Origin: Gordonia sp. PDNC005
GTDB taxonomy: Bacteria; Actinomycetota; Actinomycetes; Mycobacteriales; Mycobacteriaceae
NCBI RefSeq assembly: GCF_016919385.1
Contig: NZ_CP070351.1
Location: forward strand, 1,364,001-1,428,000
Direction of reading: 5' to 3'
Length of the DNA: 64,000 nucleotides
Every line of letters begins with the position of its first letter. Positions within the stretch are counted from its first letter, which is position 1. Positions 1 through 9,754 of this stretch are shown piece after piece. The translations under genes were made by a program, and so were the position numbers. Under the pieces are notes generated by a model. It was not told the origin of the DNA. It ran no database searches and saw only the letters and a program-made list of their open reading frames with translations.

Positions 1-945
1 GCGCACACTCTCGATCGACAAGAACACGTCATGCCGTGCGTCGGTGACGGCGACGGCGAGAACTCGGCCGCCGATGCATCCGGACCACTGCGCGATCTGC
101 TTCACGTCCAGTACACAGTCCGCTGTGTCGACCGACGCGTCGTACTTCCCGCGGAACGACGACTTGTCGGACCTCAGGACCAGCGCTGGGACTCCGACGT
201 CGAGGCCCGCATGCACCTGTCGATGCCCGGCGCGCACTGCAGACAACCAACCGAACGTCACCGGGAATCCGGCGAGTGGCTTGCGGACGAGATCGTACGT
301 CCATTCGCCGTGGACATCGGTGTGCAGGCTGTCGCCGTACGCCGACGACAGTTCGCGTGGGAGCGACTGCATGCCCCGGACCGACCCGACCGCAGAGATC
401 AGTCTGGACGCAGGCGCCGACCGCAAGACGGCCTCGCCTTGCAGATCGAGCCAGGGGCTGTTGAGGAGCAGGCCCACCACGTGCCCGTGCCGTTCCGGAT
501 TTGCGGTCCTGAGTCTGTCCAGCCACAGCGGCGTCACCAGGCCACCAGTCGAGTGACCCGAGACGATCACCTGCGGTGTCCCACCCGCCGCACTCACCTC
601 GTCGGTGATGATGTCCAGTGCGGCGTTCAACTCTTCGTCGTAGAAGGCGAGATCGCTCGTGTAGTGCGGTTGATGGTGAGCCTTCAGCGACCGACCGCAT
701 TTGCGGAGGTCTAGTGCGTAGAAGGCGTATCCCCTCTGGTGAAAGAAGTCGGCGAGCTCCGTCTGGAAGAAGTAGTCGGTGAAGCCGTGCACATACAGCA
801 CCGCACCGCGCGGCGTGATGCCGTCGGTCGGGCGGCGAACGAGGCTCGCGAAGATCGGATCCTCGCCGTCGGGATCCGTTGCGAGCGGGATGGTTCGGAC
901 TTCATAGCCGTCGAGAAACTCGTCAGGGCGCCAGTCTGTGGTCAC
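1..945 (-). CDS. alpha/beta-hydrolase (serine lysophospholipase-like), 3' end outside window
   Basis: The reading frame is open from a GTG at 943-945 to the window edge (315 codons), so the C-terminus is missing. The alpha/beta-hydrolase pattern is clear: an oxyanion HG pair (about residues 53-54, YVHGFTDYF) and the nucleophile elbow GHSTGG (130-135, Ser132). It looks like the monoacylglycerol lipase/lysophospholipase type found beside mqo in mycobacteria. The start is preferred because a TAGAGT -10 (complement of 953-958) lies 7 bases upstream, which suggests a leaderless transcript. The catalytic Asp is probably within the window but I did not assign it. The substrate is unknown. Confidence 0.8.
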   Translation of the reverse strand, partial: MTTDWRPDEFLDGYEVRTIPLATDPDGEDPIFASLVRRPTDGITPRGAVLYVHGFTDYFFQTELADFFHQRGYAFYALDLRKCGRSLKAHHQPHYTSDLAFYDEELNAALDIITDEVSAAGGTPQVIVSGHSTGGLVTPLWLDRLRTANPERHGHVVGLLLNSPWLDLQGEAVLRSAPASRLISAVGSVRGMQSLPRELSSAYGDSLHTDVHGEWTYDLVRKPLAGFPVTFGWLSAVRAGHRQVHAGLDVGVPALVLRSDKSSFRGKYDASVDTADCVLDVKQIAQWSGCIGGRVLAVAVTDARHDVFLSIESVR

Positions 946-952
946 GCCGACC

Positions 953-958
953 ACTCTA
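953..958 (-). promoter_or_regulatory. -10 element of the hydrolase gene
   Basis: TAGAGT on the minus strand lies 7 bases before the GTG start. This is the usual SigA-type TANNNT position for a leaderless message. No convincing -35 is visible. Confidence 0.45.
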
Positions 959-974
959 GTGCCGCTTCATCCGC

Positions 975-990
975 GTGTCGGACGCGACAC
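975..990. promoter_or_regulatory. inverted repeat in the hydrolase/mqo divergent region
   Basis: GTGTCG-GACG-CGACAC is a perfect 6+6 inverted repeat in the 161-base gap between the two divergent genes. It could be an operator. No cognate regulator is evident, so the function is unknown. Confidence 0.3.
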
Positions 991-1106
991 ATTTGGAAGC
1001 ACCGGTGCTACCTGTCAACGTTCGATGGTGAACAATGAATCTCCTAGAGCGGCCCCTGGAGTGGGGTCGGCAAGGATTCACCCCGACCTCGGAGGAGAGC
1101 AGCATC

Positions 1107-2591
1107 GTGTCGCAGAAGGTCATCAAGACGGACGTGGCGTTGATCGGCGCAGGCATCATGAGTGCGACACTCGGCGCGCTCATTCGTCAGCTGGAGCCGA
1201 GCTGGTCGATCAGTCTGTTCGAACGTCTCGACGCGGCAGCGGCCGAGAGCTCGGATCCGTGGAACAACGCAGGCACCGGACACTCTGCGCTGTGCGAGCT
1301 GAACTACACGCCTGCGGGAGCCGACGGCGAGATCGACATCACCAAGGCGCTGACGATCAATGAGCAGTTCCAGGTGTCGCGTCAGTTCTGGGCTCACGGC
1401 GTCGACAACGGCGTGCTCGGAGCCCCGGACGAGTTCATCAACCCGATCCCGCACGTCGCGTACTGCCACGGCGCCGACGGTGTCGAGTTCCTCCGCAAGC
1501 GCCACGCGGCGCTGTCGAGCCAGACCCTGTTCGAGGGCATGGAGTTCATCGACGACGCCGACACCTTCGCCGAGCGTCTCCCGCTGATGGGTGCGGGTCG
1601 TGACTACTCCGACCCCGTCGGTCTGAACTGGTACACCGAGGGCACAGACGTCGACTTCGGTGCGCTCACGCAGCAGCTGCTGAACTACGTCGGCCGCGAC
1701 GCCGACCTCTACTTCGGCCACGAGGTCCGCAACCTGAGCAAGCAGTCGGACGGCAGCTGGGTGATCAAGCTGCGCAACACCCGCAGCGGCGAGAAGCTCC
1801 GCGTCGAGGCGCGTTTTGTGTTCGTCGGAGCAGGCGGCGGCGCCCTCGGCCTGCTGCAGAAGTCGGGGATCAAAGAAGCAAAGGGCTTCGGCGGCTTCCC
1901 GGTCAGCGGTGAGTTCTTCCGCTGCACCAACCCCGACGTCATCGCCGAACACTCGGCCAAGGTCTACGGCCAGGCCGCTGTCGGCGCGCCTCCGATGTCG
2001 GTGCCGCACCTCGACACCCGCGTCATCAATCACGAGAAGGGCCTGCTGTTCGGTCCGTACGCGGGCTGGTCGCCCAAGTTCCTGAAGACCGGTGGTGTCC
2101 TCGACCTGCCGAAGTCGGTGAAGCCGGGCAACCTGGTGCCGATGATGTCGATCGCTCCCAAGGAGTTCGGTCTCCTCAAGTACCTGATCTCCGAGCTCGC
2201 GGCGAGCCGCAACGATCGTGTCACCACCCTCCAGGACTTCGCCCCGCTCGCTGTCGGAGAGGACTGGGAGCTGATCACCGCGGGGCAGCGCGTTCAGGTG
2301 ATCCGCAAGAACGGCATCGGCGGAAGCCTGGAGTTCGGCACCGCCGTCGTCACCTCGGAGGACGGCTCGATGGCCGGTTTGCTGGGTGCGTCGCCGGGTG
2401 CGTCGACCGCTGTCCCCGCCATGATCTCCGTCCTGGAGAAGTGCTTCACCGCCCACTTCGACGGATGGCGCGACAAGCTGACCGATATGATCCCGTCGTT
2501 CGGACAGAAGCTCAACGACAATCCCGCCCTGTACAACCAGGTCTGGGACTGGACCAACCGCAGCCTGCAGCTCACCGGCGACAACGACTGA
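1107..2591 (+). CDS. mqo: malate:quinone oxidoreductase
   Basis: This FAD-dependent, membrane-associated enzyme oxidises L-malate to oxaloacetate and passes electrons to the quinone pool, replacing or backing up NAD-malate dehydrogenase. At 494 aa it has normal family length. The N-terminal Rossmann fingerprint [13 protein letters not shown] (about 12-24) and the conserved [18 protein letters not shown] segment identify it. I chose the GTG at 1107 because GGAGGAG (1091-1097) sits 9 bases upstream. An in-frame ATG at 1035 would add 24 unconserved residues. Three bases separate its stop from the chelatase gene, so the two are probably cotranscribed. Confidence 0.95.
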   Translation: MSQKVIKTDVALIGAGIMSATLGALIRQLEPSWSISLFERLDAAAAESSDPWNNAGTGHSALCELNYTPAGADGEIDITKALTINEQFQVSRQFWAHGVDNGVLGAPDEFINPIPHVAYCHGADGVEFLRKRHAALSSQTLFEGMEFIDDADTFAERLPLMGAGRDYSDPVGLNWYTEGTDVDFGALTQQLLNYVGRDADLYFGHEVRNLSKQSDGSWVIKLRNTRSGEKLRVEARFVFVGAGGGALGLLQKSGIKEAKGFGGFPVSGEFFRCTNPDVIAEHSAKVYGQAAVGAPPMSVPHLDTRVINHEKGLLFGPYAGWSPKFLKTGGVLDLPKSVKPGNLVPMMSIAPKEFGLLKYLISELAASRNDRVTTLQDFAPLAVGEDWELITAGQRVQVIRKNGIGGSLEFGTAVVTSEDGSMAGLLGASPGASTAVPAMISVLEKCFTAHFDGWRDKLTDMIPSFGQKLNDNPALYNQVWDWTNRSLQLTGDND

Positions 2592-2594
2592 TCG

Positions 2595-4508
2595 ATGTCC
2601 GACCCGGTTCGGTACCCGTTCAGCGCGGTCGTAGGTCAGGAGCGGCTCAAACTCGCGCTGATCCTGTCGGCGGTGTCGCCGGGGATCGGCGGTGTGCTGA
2701 TCAGAGGAGAGAAGGGCACCGCCAAGTCGACCGTTGTGCGTGGCCTCGGCCCTCTGCTCGGGTCTGCATCGCGGGTTGTCGAACTGCCCATCGGCGCCAC
2801 CGAGGACAGGGTTGTCGGGTCGCTCGACCTGACTCGCGTGCTCCGTGACGGACAGGCTCACTTCACTCCCGGCCTGCTCGCCAAGGCGGACGACGGCGTC
2901 CTGTACATCGATGAAGTGAACCTGCTGTCCGACCATCTCGTCGACGTCCTGTTGGACGCTGCGGCGAGCGGTCGGGTGACTGTCGAACGCGACGGAGTGT
3001 CCCACACCCAGTCGGCTCGGTTTGTTCTCGTCGGCACGATGAACCCGGAGGAAGGGGAGTTGCGGCCGCAGCTCCTCGACCGCTTCGGGCTCGTTGTCGA
3101 CGTGGCGGGTCCGCGTGACGTGGACGAGCGAGTGTCCATCGTGACCGCCCGCATGGCGTTCGACGCCGATCCCGCCGGCTTCTCCGACCGGCACGACGCG
3201 GCCGAAACCGAGCTCGCGTCACGGATCTCGCATGCGCGCTCGGCATTGCCCGACGTGATGCTGCCCGCCTCGGAACTGCGTCGGATCGCGGGCATCTGTG
3301 CGCACCTCGACGTGGACGGCCTCCGCGGGGACATCGTGATGGCCCGCACCGCGGCCGCCCACGCCGCGTGGCGCGGTGCATCGGAGGTGACCGAGGACGA
3401 TGTTCGCGTGGCCGCCGAACTCGCGCTCCCGCATCGCCGCCGACGGAATCCGTTCGACGAGTCGTCGATGTCGGAAGAACAGCTCGATGACGCACTCCGT
3501 GCAGGCGACGACGCCGCGTCCAGCGCTCCTGCCGACTCCTCGGACCTGGATCCGTCCAGCGACTCCGATGACACGGCACCCGGCCCGGCGGGCGACGATT
3601 CCGCCGACTCGCGCGACGACAGCCCCTCGGACTCATCGAGCGAAACCGAGACGGACGACCCCGACGACGACCCGCCGCCGAGTGGCGGCGGTGCTGCCGG
3701 ACCGCAGTTCGGCACGAGACCGACGGGTGGCTCTCCACGGGTGCGGACTTTCCGCGCCGACGGCGTCGGTGACGGCGACCCCGGTCGGCGGTCGCGTGCC
3801 CGCAGCACCCGCGGGTCTACGGTCCGTGACGTCGACTTCGGCACCGGGACCGGTGTCCACTTGTTCGGCACGGTCCTCGCGGCCGCCCGACGGGCCGCCG
3901 GTGACGGGATGCCGAGTCTGGAACCCGGGGATCTGCGGGGGACTGAGCGGATCGGCACCGAGTCGAATCTCGTGGTGTTCCTCGTCGACTTGTCCGGGTC
4001 GATGACCGCCCGGTCACGCCTGACCGCGGTCCGTGACGCGTGCGTCGAGATGCTGCGTGACTCGTACACCCGACGTGATCGGGTCGCGGTGGTCGTCGCC
4101 GCAGGCGCGGACGCCTATGTCGCCGTCCCGCCGACTCGCTCGGTCGACATCGCCGTCGGTCGTCTGGCTCAGGTCCGCACCGGGGGTCGGACGCCGCTCG
4201 CCGAGGGACTGCAGCGCAGTGTGGAGGTGATCGACCGGTCCGCCCGCGTGGATCCTCACCGACGGCCGCTGCTCGTGCTCCTCACCGACGGCCGAGCGAC
4301 CGGCGGACGTGATGCCGCGCGCCGCGCCGAGTCAGCCGCCGACGAGGTCGCACGCCGCGGCGTCAGCACGGTTGTCGTCGACTGCGAGCAGGGCTTCGTC
4401 CGTCTCGGTTCGGCGGCGGCCCTCGCCAAGCGGCTCCGAGCCGAGTACGTGCCTCTCGACGATCTCGCCGACACCGGTCTCGCCGCGGGCATTCGCGGCG
4501 TAGCGTAG
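2595..4508 (+). CDS. AAA-VWA metal chelatase subunit (fused ChlI/ChlD type, Rv2850c-like)
   Basis: The 637-aa protein joins a ChlI/BchI-like AAA+ ATPase to a ChlD/CobT-like von Willebrand A domain. Walker A is GEKGTAKST (38-46) and Walker B is [10 protein letters not shown] (102-111). An acidic, Ser/Asp-rich linker covers about 290-365. The VWA MIDAS motif DLSGSM lies near 465-470. Such fusions power metal insertion by a separate large CobN/ChlH-like subunit. With cobO and cobB next door, cobalt insertion into hydrogenobyrinic acid diamide is the likeliest role, but no large subunit lies in this window. It begins 3 bases after mqo. Confidence 0.85.
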   Translation: MSDPVRYPFSAVVGQERLKLALILSAVSPGIGGVLIRGEKGTAKSTVVRGLGPLLGSASRVVELPIGATEDRVVGSLDLTRVLRDGQAHFTPGLLAKADDGVLYIDEVNLLSDHLVDVLLDAAASGRVTVERDGVSHTQSARFVLVGTMNPEEGELRPQLLDRFGLVVDVAGPRDVDERVSIVTARMAFDADPAGFSDRHDAAETELASRISHARSALPDVMLPASELRRIAGICAHLDVDGLRGDIVMARTAAAHAAWRGASEVTEDDVRVAAELALPHRRRRNPFDESSMSEEQLDDALRAGDDAASSAPADSSDLDPSSDSDDTAPGPAGDDSADSRDDSPSDSSSETETDDPDDDPPPSGGGAAGPQFGTRPTGGSPRVRTFRADGVGDGDPGRRSRARSTRGSTVRDVDFGTGTGVHLFGTVLAAARRAAGDGMPSLEPGDLRGTERIGTESNLVVFLVDLSGSMTARSRLTAVRDACVEMLRDSYTRRDRVAVVVAAGADAYVAVPPTRSVDIAVGRLAQVRTGGRTPLAEGLQRSVEVIDRSARVDPHRRPLLVLLTDGRATGGRDAARRAESAADEVARRGVSTVVVDCEQGFVRLGSAAALAKRLRAEYVPLDDLADTGLAAGIRGVA

Positions 4509-4520
4509 GTCCCTCCACCC

Positions 4521-4620
4521 CTGCCCAGCGCCGCCCCTTCCTGCCCAGCGACGCCCTTCCCGCTCGTTGAGCGAGGTTCGTCCCCGGTCAGTGACGCCCT
4601 TCCTGCTCGTTGAGCCAGGG
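4521..4620. repeat. degenerate short direct repeats between the chelatase gene and cobO
   Basis: A 25-base unit (consensus AGYGACGCCCTTCCYGCTC followed by GTTGAG) occurs at 4547-4571 and 4590-4614 with 23 of 25 bases identical. A further partial copy (CTGCCCAGCG..GCC) lies at 4521-4540. Each full unit ends in CTCGTTGAGC, a motif related to the CTCCTTGAGCGAG element at 48631-48768. It lies in the 151-base gap before cobO and is not coding. Confidence 0.6.
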
Positions 4621-4659
4621 GATGGTGAGCACGCGGAGGGCGGTGGATAGGGTGATCAC

Positions 4660-5277
4660 ATGCCTCAGGGAGTCCCCGAATCTGTTCCGAACGACGGTTT
4701 GACCACACGTCAGCGACGCAACCAGCCGGTGCTGGCAGTGCACACCGGACCAGGCAAGGGCAAGTCGACCGCAGCTTTCGGAATGGCGATGCGCGCATGG
4801 AACGCCGGGATGGACGTCGCGGTCTTCCAGTTCGTCAAGAGCGCCAAGTGGAAGGTCGGCGAGGAGTCGACGATGACCGCACTCGGACGACTGCACGAGC
4901 ACACCGGAGAAGGCGGACCGGTCCAGTGGCACAAGATGGGCCAGGGCTGGTCGTGGATCCGCCGGAGCGACGACGCCGAACAGGACCACGCTGACGCGGC
5001 GCGTGCCGGCTGGACCGAGATCGCGCGGCGCATCGCATCGGAAGAACACGACTTCTACGTACTCGACGAGTTCACCTATCCGCTGCACTGGGGATGGATC
5101 GACGTCGACGAAGTGGTGACCGCGCTCCGTGAGCGGCCCGGCCGCCAGCACGTCGTGATCACCGGTCGATACGCGCCCGACGCACTCGTCGAAGCCGCCG
5201 ACCTGGTCACCGAGATGACCAAGATCAAGCACCCGATGGATGCCGGCCGCAAAGGCCAGAAGGGCATCGAGTGGTGA
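4660..5277 (+). CDS. cobO: cob(I)yrinic acid a,c-diamide adenosyltransferase
   Basis: This is a CobA/CobO-family ATP:corrinoid adenosyltransferase of 205 aa, the normal length. It transfers the 5'-deoxyadenosyl group of ATP to reduced cobalt. The P-loop GPGKGKST (30-37) and VLDEFTYPLHWGWID, the Walker B-like stretch, are diagnostic. It overlaps cobB by seven bases (5271-5277), so the two are translationally coupled. Confidence 0.95.
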   Translation: MPQGVPESVPNDGLTTRQRRNQPVLAVHTGPGKGKSTAAFGMAMRAWNAGMDVAVFQFVKSAKWKVGEESTMTALGRLHEHTGEGGPVQWHKMGQGWSWIRRSDDAEQDHADAARAGWTEIARRIASEEHDFYVLDEFTYPLHWGWIDVDEVVTALRERPGRQHVVITGRYAPDALVEAADLVTEMTKIKHPMDAGRKGQKGIEW

Positions 5278-6671
5278 TCAACACCCGCAGGGCGGGTGGG
5301 CGACGGGTTCCCACTGTCGTCATCGCGGCGCCGTCCTCGGGAAGCGGAAAGACGACGATCACCACCGGGCTCATCGGCGCACTCGTCGCCGCTGGTCACC
5401 GGGTTGCGCCGTTCAAGGTGGGGCCGGACTACATCGATCCCGGATATCACGCCGTGGCCGCGGGCCGACCCGGACGCAACCTCGACCCCAACCTGGTGGG
5501 GGAGCACCGCATCGGGCCGCTCTTCGCCGCAGGCTCGGTGGACGCGGACATCGCGGTTGTCGAAGGTGTGATGGGCCTGTTCGACGGCCGGATCACCGAC
5601 GACGACGGCACCCTCGGAGTCGGGTCCACCGCGCACGTCGCATCGCTGATCGGCGCCCCGGTGGTCCTGGTGGTCGACGCCGGCGGACACAGTCAGTCGC
5701 TTGCAGCACTGCTGCACGGTTTCGTCTCGTACGACCCGACGGTTCACGTGGCGGGCGTGATCCTCAACCGGGTCGGCTCCGATCGCCACGAAGCCGTACT
5801 GCGGCAGGCCGCGGACCGGGCCGGACTGCCGGTGTTCGGTGTGGTCCGCCGGGACTCCGCGCTGTCGGTGCCGTCACGGCACCTGGGACTGGTCCCCGCG
5901 GCGGAACGCAGTGCCGAGGCCGTGGCGTCCGTTGATGCGATCACCCGGCTGGTCGGCGCCGGTATCGATGTCGAGTCGATCGTCCGTCTCGCTGCGACGG
6001 CCAGGGGCACGGAGGTCGCACCGTGGTCGGCCGCCGACGAGATGGCCGAACACCGTGTCGACACGAGACCCGTCGTCGCCGTCGCGCAGGGAGCGGCGTT
6101 CACGTTCGGCTACGCCGAGCACCCCGAACTCCTGGCCGCTGCCGGAGCCGACGTGGTGTCGTTCGATCCACTGCATGACAGACTGCCCGAGCACACGTCG
6201 GCGGTGGTGATCGGTGGTGGGTTCCCGGAGGAGCACGCAGTCGATCTCGCCGCCAACGAGGGCCTGCGCTCCGATCTGGCTCGCCATGCCGCGGCCGGAC
6301 GTCCGGTCCATGCGGAATGCGCCGGGCTGCTGTATCTGTCGTCAATGCTCGACGGCCATGCGATGGTCGGAGCGATCGAGGCCGACGGGGCTTTCGGCCC
6401 GCGCCTGACCCTCGGCTATCGGGACGCGGTCGCGGTCGCCGACAGCGTGCTCTATCGCACCGGTGAGCGGGTCACCGGACACGAGTTCCACCGAAGCACC
6501 GTCGCCTTCCGGGCTGACAGAACACCCGCGTGGGCATGGCGTGCGGGGGACGCGAACTCCGCTGACGGCGTCGTCTCACATGGCATTCACGCCTCTTACC
6601 TGCATGTTCACCCGGCGGGAGTGCCCGAGTCCGTCGGCCGGTTCGTCGCTGCGGCAGGACGGGCCCGATGA
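5271..6671 (+). CDS. cobB: cobyrinate/hydrogenobyrinate a,c-diamide synthase
   Basis: The 466-aa CobB/CbiA-type enzyme amidates the a and c side chains of the corrin ring using ATP and glutamine. The N-terminal dethiobiotin-synthetase-like domain has P-loop SSGSGKTT (22-29) followed by FKVGPDYIDPGYH. The C-terminal class I glutamine amidotransferase domain has its nucleophile in HAECAGLLYLS (Cys near 350). It starts with tandem GTG codons inside the end of cobO. Its own stop overlaps the next ATG (ATGA at 6668-6671), coupling a cobalamin gene to a sensor kinase, which is unusual. Confidence 0.95.
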   Translation: MVINTRRAGGRRVPTVVIAAPSSGSGKTTITTGLIGALVAAGHRVAPFKVGPDYIDPGYHAVAAGRPGRNLDPNLVGEHRIGPLFAAGSVDADIAVVEGVMGLFDGRITDDDGTLGVGSTAHVASLIGAPVVLVVDAGGHSQSLAALLHGFVSYDPTVHVAGVILNRVGSDRHEAVLRQAADRAGLPVFGVVRRDSALSVPSRHLGLVPAAERSAEAVASVDAITRLVGAGIDVESIVRLAATARGTEVAPWSAADEMAEHRVDTRPVVAVAQGAAFTFGYAEHPELLAAAGADVVSFDPLHDRLPEHTSAVVIGGGFPEEHAVDLAANEGLRSDLARHAAAGRPVHAECAGLLYLSSMLDGHAMVGAIEADGAFGPRLTLGYRDAVAVADSVLYRTGERVTGHEFHRSTVAFRADRTPAWAWRAGDANSADGVVSHGIHASYLHVHPAGVPESVGRFVAAAGRAR

Positions 6672-8263
6672 CGTTCCACGAGGTCCGCACGGCGGTCGAT
6701 GCGCTCGCAGCCAAAGACGGGAACGACCCCACGGCTCTGCGTGACGTGCTCGAAGCCGTCTTGCTGGTCGGCCAGGGTCTTGAACTCGACCTCGCGCTGC
6801 AGCGCATCGTCGACGTCGCGGCCGGTGTGCTCGACGCCCGCTACGGCGCCCTCGGCGTTCGCGGACCGGAACTGAGCTTGCAGGCGTTCGTCTACACGGG
6901 AATAGCCCCCGATGTGCGTGCGACGATGGGCCGACTGCCCGTCGGTCACGGTGTGCTCGGTGAACTGCTCCACCATCCAGAGGTGCTGCGCATCGAACGG
7001 TTGTCGGACCACCCGGCGTCGATCGGGTTCCCACCTCAACACCCGCCGATGAACACCTTTCTCGGGGCACCGATCATCGTCCGCGGGGAGTTGTTCGGCA
7101 GCATCTACCTCACGGAGAAGCAGGGTGCGCCTGCGTTCACCGAGCTCGACGAGAAGATCGTCGCCGTGCTGGCTGTAGCCGCGGGCATCGCGGTCGACAA
7201 CGCGCGCTCCTTCGAGAGTTCACAGACGCGGCTGCGGTGGATGCAGCTGCTCGCCGACCGCGGCAGCGAACCGGTTCGTGGGATCTCGCTCGAAGACACG
7301 CTGACCGGCGTGTGCGCGGACGTCGCGTCGTTGAGCCACGCCACCGACGTGTATGTCGTCACCGGGGCGGAGCTTGTCGCCCACACGGGAGACCCGGTGA
7401 ACGTCGACGACGTCGCCGGCACGTTCGGCGCGCGTGACGCAGGCCTCGCAGTGTCCGTTGTCGACGACGAGCGCGCGTGGCTGCGCGACGGTGCGCAGTG
7501 GGTCACCGTGCAACCGATTCAAGGGCCGCCCGGGCAGTTCCGCGCGATCGTCCTGACACACGTCGATCGTCGAGTGTGGACAGCCGAAGAGGAGGCGGGG
7601 CTCGCCGGGGTCGCACGTGTTGCGTCGTTGTCGATCGCGTACGCACAGCAGCAGGACCTGGAACGGGAGATGGAGGTCCTCTCCGACCGGCATCGGATCG
7701 CTCGTGACCTGCATGATCTGGTGATCCAGAGGCTCTTCGCGATCGGCATGTCGATGCAGACGATGAAAGCGCGGCCGTCCGAACTCGACGGACGCATGGA
7801 TCAGGCGATCACCGACCTCGACTCGACGATCGCCCAGATCAGAACATCGATCTTCGACCTGCACAGCAGCTCCGGTCAGAGCACCAAGACGCTCCGGCGT
7901 CGAGTGCTCGACGTGGTCGCCGAGCTCGCCGCACACGCGCCGATCACCCCGAGCGTCGCATTCTCGGGTCCTGTCGACACGATCGTCCCGGACACCTTGT
8001 CGCCGCACATCGAAGCGGTCCTGCGGGAAGGACTGTCGAACGCTCTCCGTCATTCCGACGCCGAGCGGATCGGTGTCCGGATCGTGGCGTCCGACGACCT
8101 CGTCGTGGAGGTGTCCGACGACGGTATCGGCATACCGCAGGACGCCCGTCGCTCGGGTCTGCGGAACTTGGAACGCCGTGCGACAGAATGCGGCGGCGTC
8201 TTCAGCGAACGGTCCGCCGCAGGGGAGGGCACGACGCTGACCTGGACGGTTCCGCTCGCCTGA
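6668..8263 (+). CDS. DosS/DevS-like GAF sensor histidine kinase (probable haem-binding gas sensor)
   Basis: The 531-aa soluble kinase has a GAF domain at about 40-180, a degenerate second GAF at about 195-325, a HisKA_3 phosphoacceptor RIARDLHDLVIQ (His349) and a HATPase domain (DGIGIP, RSGLRNLERRA). The first GAF closely follows M. tuberculosis DosS as I recall it. FPPQHPPM puts His125 at the place of the proximal haem ligand His149, and FGSIYLTEK puts Tyr147 at distal Tyr171, both with the same offset of 24. Haem binding is therefore likely but inferred. The start overlaps the cobB stop by 4 bases. The probable partner is the DevR-like regulator at 9059-9727. Confidence 0.88.
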   Translation: MTFHEVRTAVDALAAKDGNDPTALRDVLEAVLLVGQGLELDLALQRIVDVAAGVLDARYGALGVRGPELSLQAFVYTGIAPDVRATMGRLPVGHGVLGELLHHPEVLRIERLSDHPASIGFPPQHPPMNTFLGAPIIVRGELFGSIYLTEKQGAPAFTELDEKIVAVLAVAAGIAVDNARSFESSQTRLRWMQLLADRGSEPVRGISLEDTLTGVCADVASLSHATDVYVVTGAELVAHTGDPVNVDDVAGTFGARDAGLAVSVVDDERAWLRDGAQWVTVQPIQGPPGQFRAIVLTHVDRRVWTAEEEAGLAGVARVASLSIAYAQQQDLEREMEVLSDRHRIARDLHDLVIQRLFAIGMSMQTMKARPSELDGRMDQAITDLDSTIAQIRTSIFDLHSSSGQSTKTLRRRVLDVVAELAAHAPITPSVAFSGPVDTIVPDTLSPHIEAVLREGLSNALRHSDAERIGVRIVASDDLVVEVSDDGIGIPQDARRSGLRNLERRATECGGVFSERSAAGEGTTLTWTVPLA

Positions 8264-8325
8264 GTGGTACCTCTGCGCGGGGGCGTGCCGCGATCGGGCG
8301 ACGCATCGCCTCTGCGGTACCACTC
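8262..8325. terminator. probable bidirectional terminator
   Basis: GAGTGGTACC (8262-8271) and GGTACCACTC (8316-8325) form a perfect 10-bp inverted repeat enclosing GC-rich sequence. It lies between the convergent ends of the sensor kinase and the membrane-protein gene. There is no T tract, which is common for terminators in this group. Confidence 0.55.
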
Positions 8326-8376
8326 GCGCGACAAGCTCGATGCTGTCGTCTGCCTTCTACGTTCGAGGAACTGAGT

Positions 8377-9069
8377 TCAGTCGACCAGTTCGCGTGTGTG
8401 GACGCTGGAGTCGGGGAGGATGACCACCTCGCGGTCGTCCGTCAGGACGTGCAGGAACCCAGGCTCGGCTTCGAGGACATATCCCTCGACGACGCCCTCG
8501 TCCGTCTCGATCCGTTCCGCGCCCATCCACGGAACGTCGTTCACCGCGGCGAGGATGAGCACGCCTGCGGCGGCGAGCATCGACACACGTCGACTGATCC
8601 GCAGCAGCACGTCGTGCACGGCACCGGTGCGCCACCACAGCCTCATGACCGAGACGACGATTCCGACGGCCGCGGCGCCGAGAGGCGTCCACAGGTTGCC
8701 GAAGGTGACGGTCATCGACAGCGCCATCGTCAGCAGTGTCACCGCGCCAAGCACGATCGACACCGTGATCGTTCCGCGGTGCCGATCCATCGGCCACAGC
8801 ACACGCATCAGCACGATCGGCAGCAGCAACGCGATGAAGACGCCGGTCAGCACGGGCTGGCCGACGACCGTTCCGAACGCGATCGGAAAGGCGTCCGAGA
8901 AGTCGAACGTGTCGGCGATCGCCGCGACCGTGTGCCAGTCCCAGTGCGCCACGGCGAGCATCCGCAGCACCAGGAACAGCACGGCCACTGCTGCGGTGGT
9001 CCCGAGTTGGACGCTCAGCTCACGGCCGCCGGACGGGTCACGATCCGGCGAGTCGGCGTCAGCGGTCAC
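8377..9069 (-). CDS. five-helix membrane protein with C-terminal soluble domain, coupled to the DevR-like regulator
   Basis: I do not recognise a family for this 230-aa protein. There are five hydrophobic segments, at about 20-42, 72-92, 102-122, 126-147 and 163-181. A soluble C-terminal tail of about 45 residues follows, rich in Val, Glu and Asp ([22 protein letters not shown]), which looks like a small beta-barrel. Its start lies inside the last codons of the upstream response-regulator gene (11-base overlap), so it belongs to that operon. It may be a membrane accessory or target of the two-component system, but no function can be assigned. Confidence 0.75.
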   Translation of the reverse strand: MTADADSPDRDPSGGRELSVQLGTTAAVAVLFLVLRMLAVAHWDWHTVAAIADTFDFSDAFPIAFGTVVGQPVLTGVFIALLLPIVLMRVLWPMDRHRGTITVSIVLGAVTLLTMALSMTVTFGNLWTPLGAAAVGIVVSVMRLWWRTGAVHDVLLRISRRVSMLAAAGVLILAAVNDVPWMGAERIETDEGVVEGYVLEAEPGFLHVLTDDREVVILPDSSVHTRELVD

Positions 9070-9727
9070 GACCGCGCAGTTCCGTCGCCAGGACGGCGAC
9101 CTGGGTGCGACGCTGCATGTCGAGCTTCGACAGGATCCGCGAGACGTAGTTCTTGATCGTCTTCTCGGCGAGGAACATGCGGTCGGCGATCTGCCGGTTG
9201 GTGAGTCCTTCGCCGATCAGCGTGAACACCTCACGCTCCTGCGACGTCAGCTGGGCGAGGGGATCGGTGGGCTCGCCCTTGCGCAGCTTCGCGAGAAGCG
9301 CACCGGTGCTCTTCGGATCGAGCAGCGAACCGCCGTTGCCGACGGTCCGCACCGCTTCGATCAAGTTGTGGCCCAGGATCTGCTTGAGCACAAAACCCGA
9401 CGCGCCTGCGAGGACTGCCGCGAGCAGGGCGTCGTCGTCGGCGTAACTGGTCAGCATCAGACAGCGGATGTTCGGATTCTCTGCTCGGACGTCCCGACAC
9501 AGTTCCACACCGTTGCCGTCGGGGAGTCGGACGTCGAGCACCGCCACGTCGGGTTCTGCTGACGCGATGCCGACCCGGGCCTCACCGACGGTTGCGGCTT
9601 CACCGACCACCACGAGATCGTCGGCGGTACCGAGCAGGTCTCGGAGTCCGCGTCGGACGAGTTCGTGGTCGTCGACGAGGAACACGCGTACTCGGCGTCG
9701 GTTGGGATCGTGAGGTCCAGCGGTCAT
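9059..9727 (-). CDS. DevR/DosR-like NarL-family response regulator
   Basis: The 222-aa regulator has a receiver domain (LVDDHE at 18-22, phospho-acceptor Asp65 in [15 protein letters not shown] switch Thr, K in FVLKQI) and a C-terminal LuxR-type HTH (about 158-218: [29 protein letters not shown]). The HTH is close to M. tuberculosis DevR, including the AEKT.KNYVSR recognition segment. It is divergent from the desaturase gene, with two DosR-like boxes between them. It probably receives phosphate from the kinase at 6668-8263 and may regulate its own gene. Confidence 0.88.
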   Translation of the reverse strand: MTAGPHDPNRRRVRVFLVDDHELVRRGLRDLLGTADDLVVVGEAATVGEARVGIASAEPDVAVLDVRLPDGNGVELCRDVRAENPNIRCLMLTSYADDDALLAAVLAGASGFVLKQILGHNLIEAVRTVGNGGSLLDPKSTGALLAKLRKGEPTDPLAQLTSQEREVFTLIGEGLTNRQIADRMFLAEKTIKNYVSRILSKLDMQRRTQVAVLATELRGRDR

Positions 9728-9754
9728 GTCAGCAACGTTACCGCAGGTGAGGAG

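Noticed and set aside
1044..3194. Long minus-strand open frame (716 codons) opposite mqo and the chelatase gene
   Set aside because: Low-complexity Arg/Asp/Val composition typical of the reverse frame of high-GC genes; both plus-strand genes are clearly real.
8188..9562. Plus-strand frames (322 and 388 codons) opposite the membrane protein and regulator
   Set aside because: Their translations lack domains, while the minus-strand genes have membrane helices and receiver/HTH domains.
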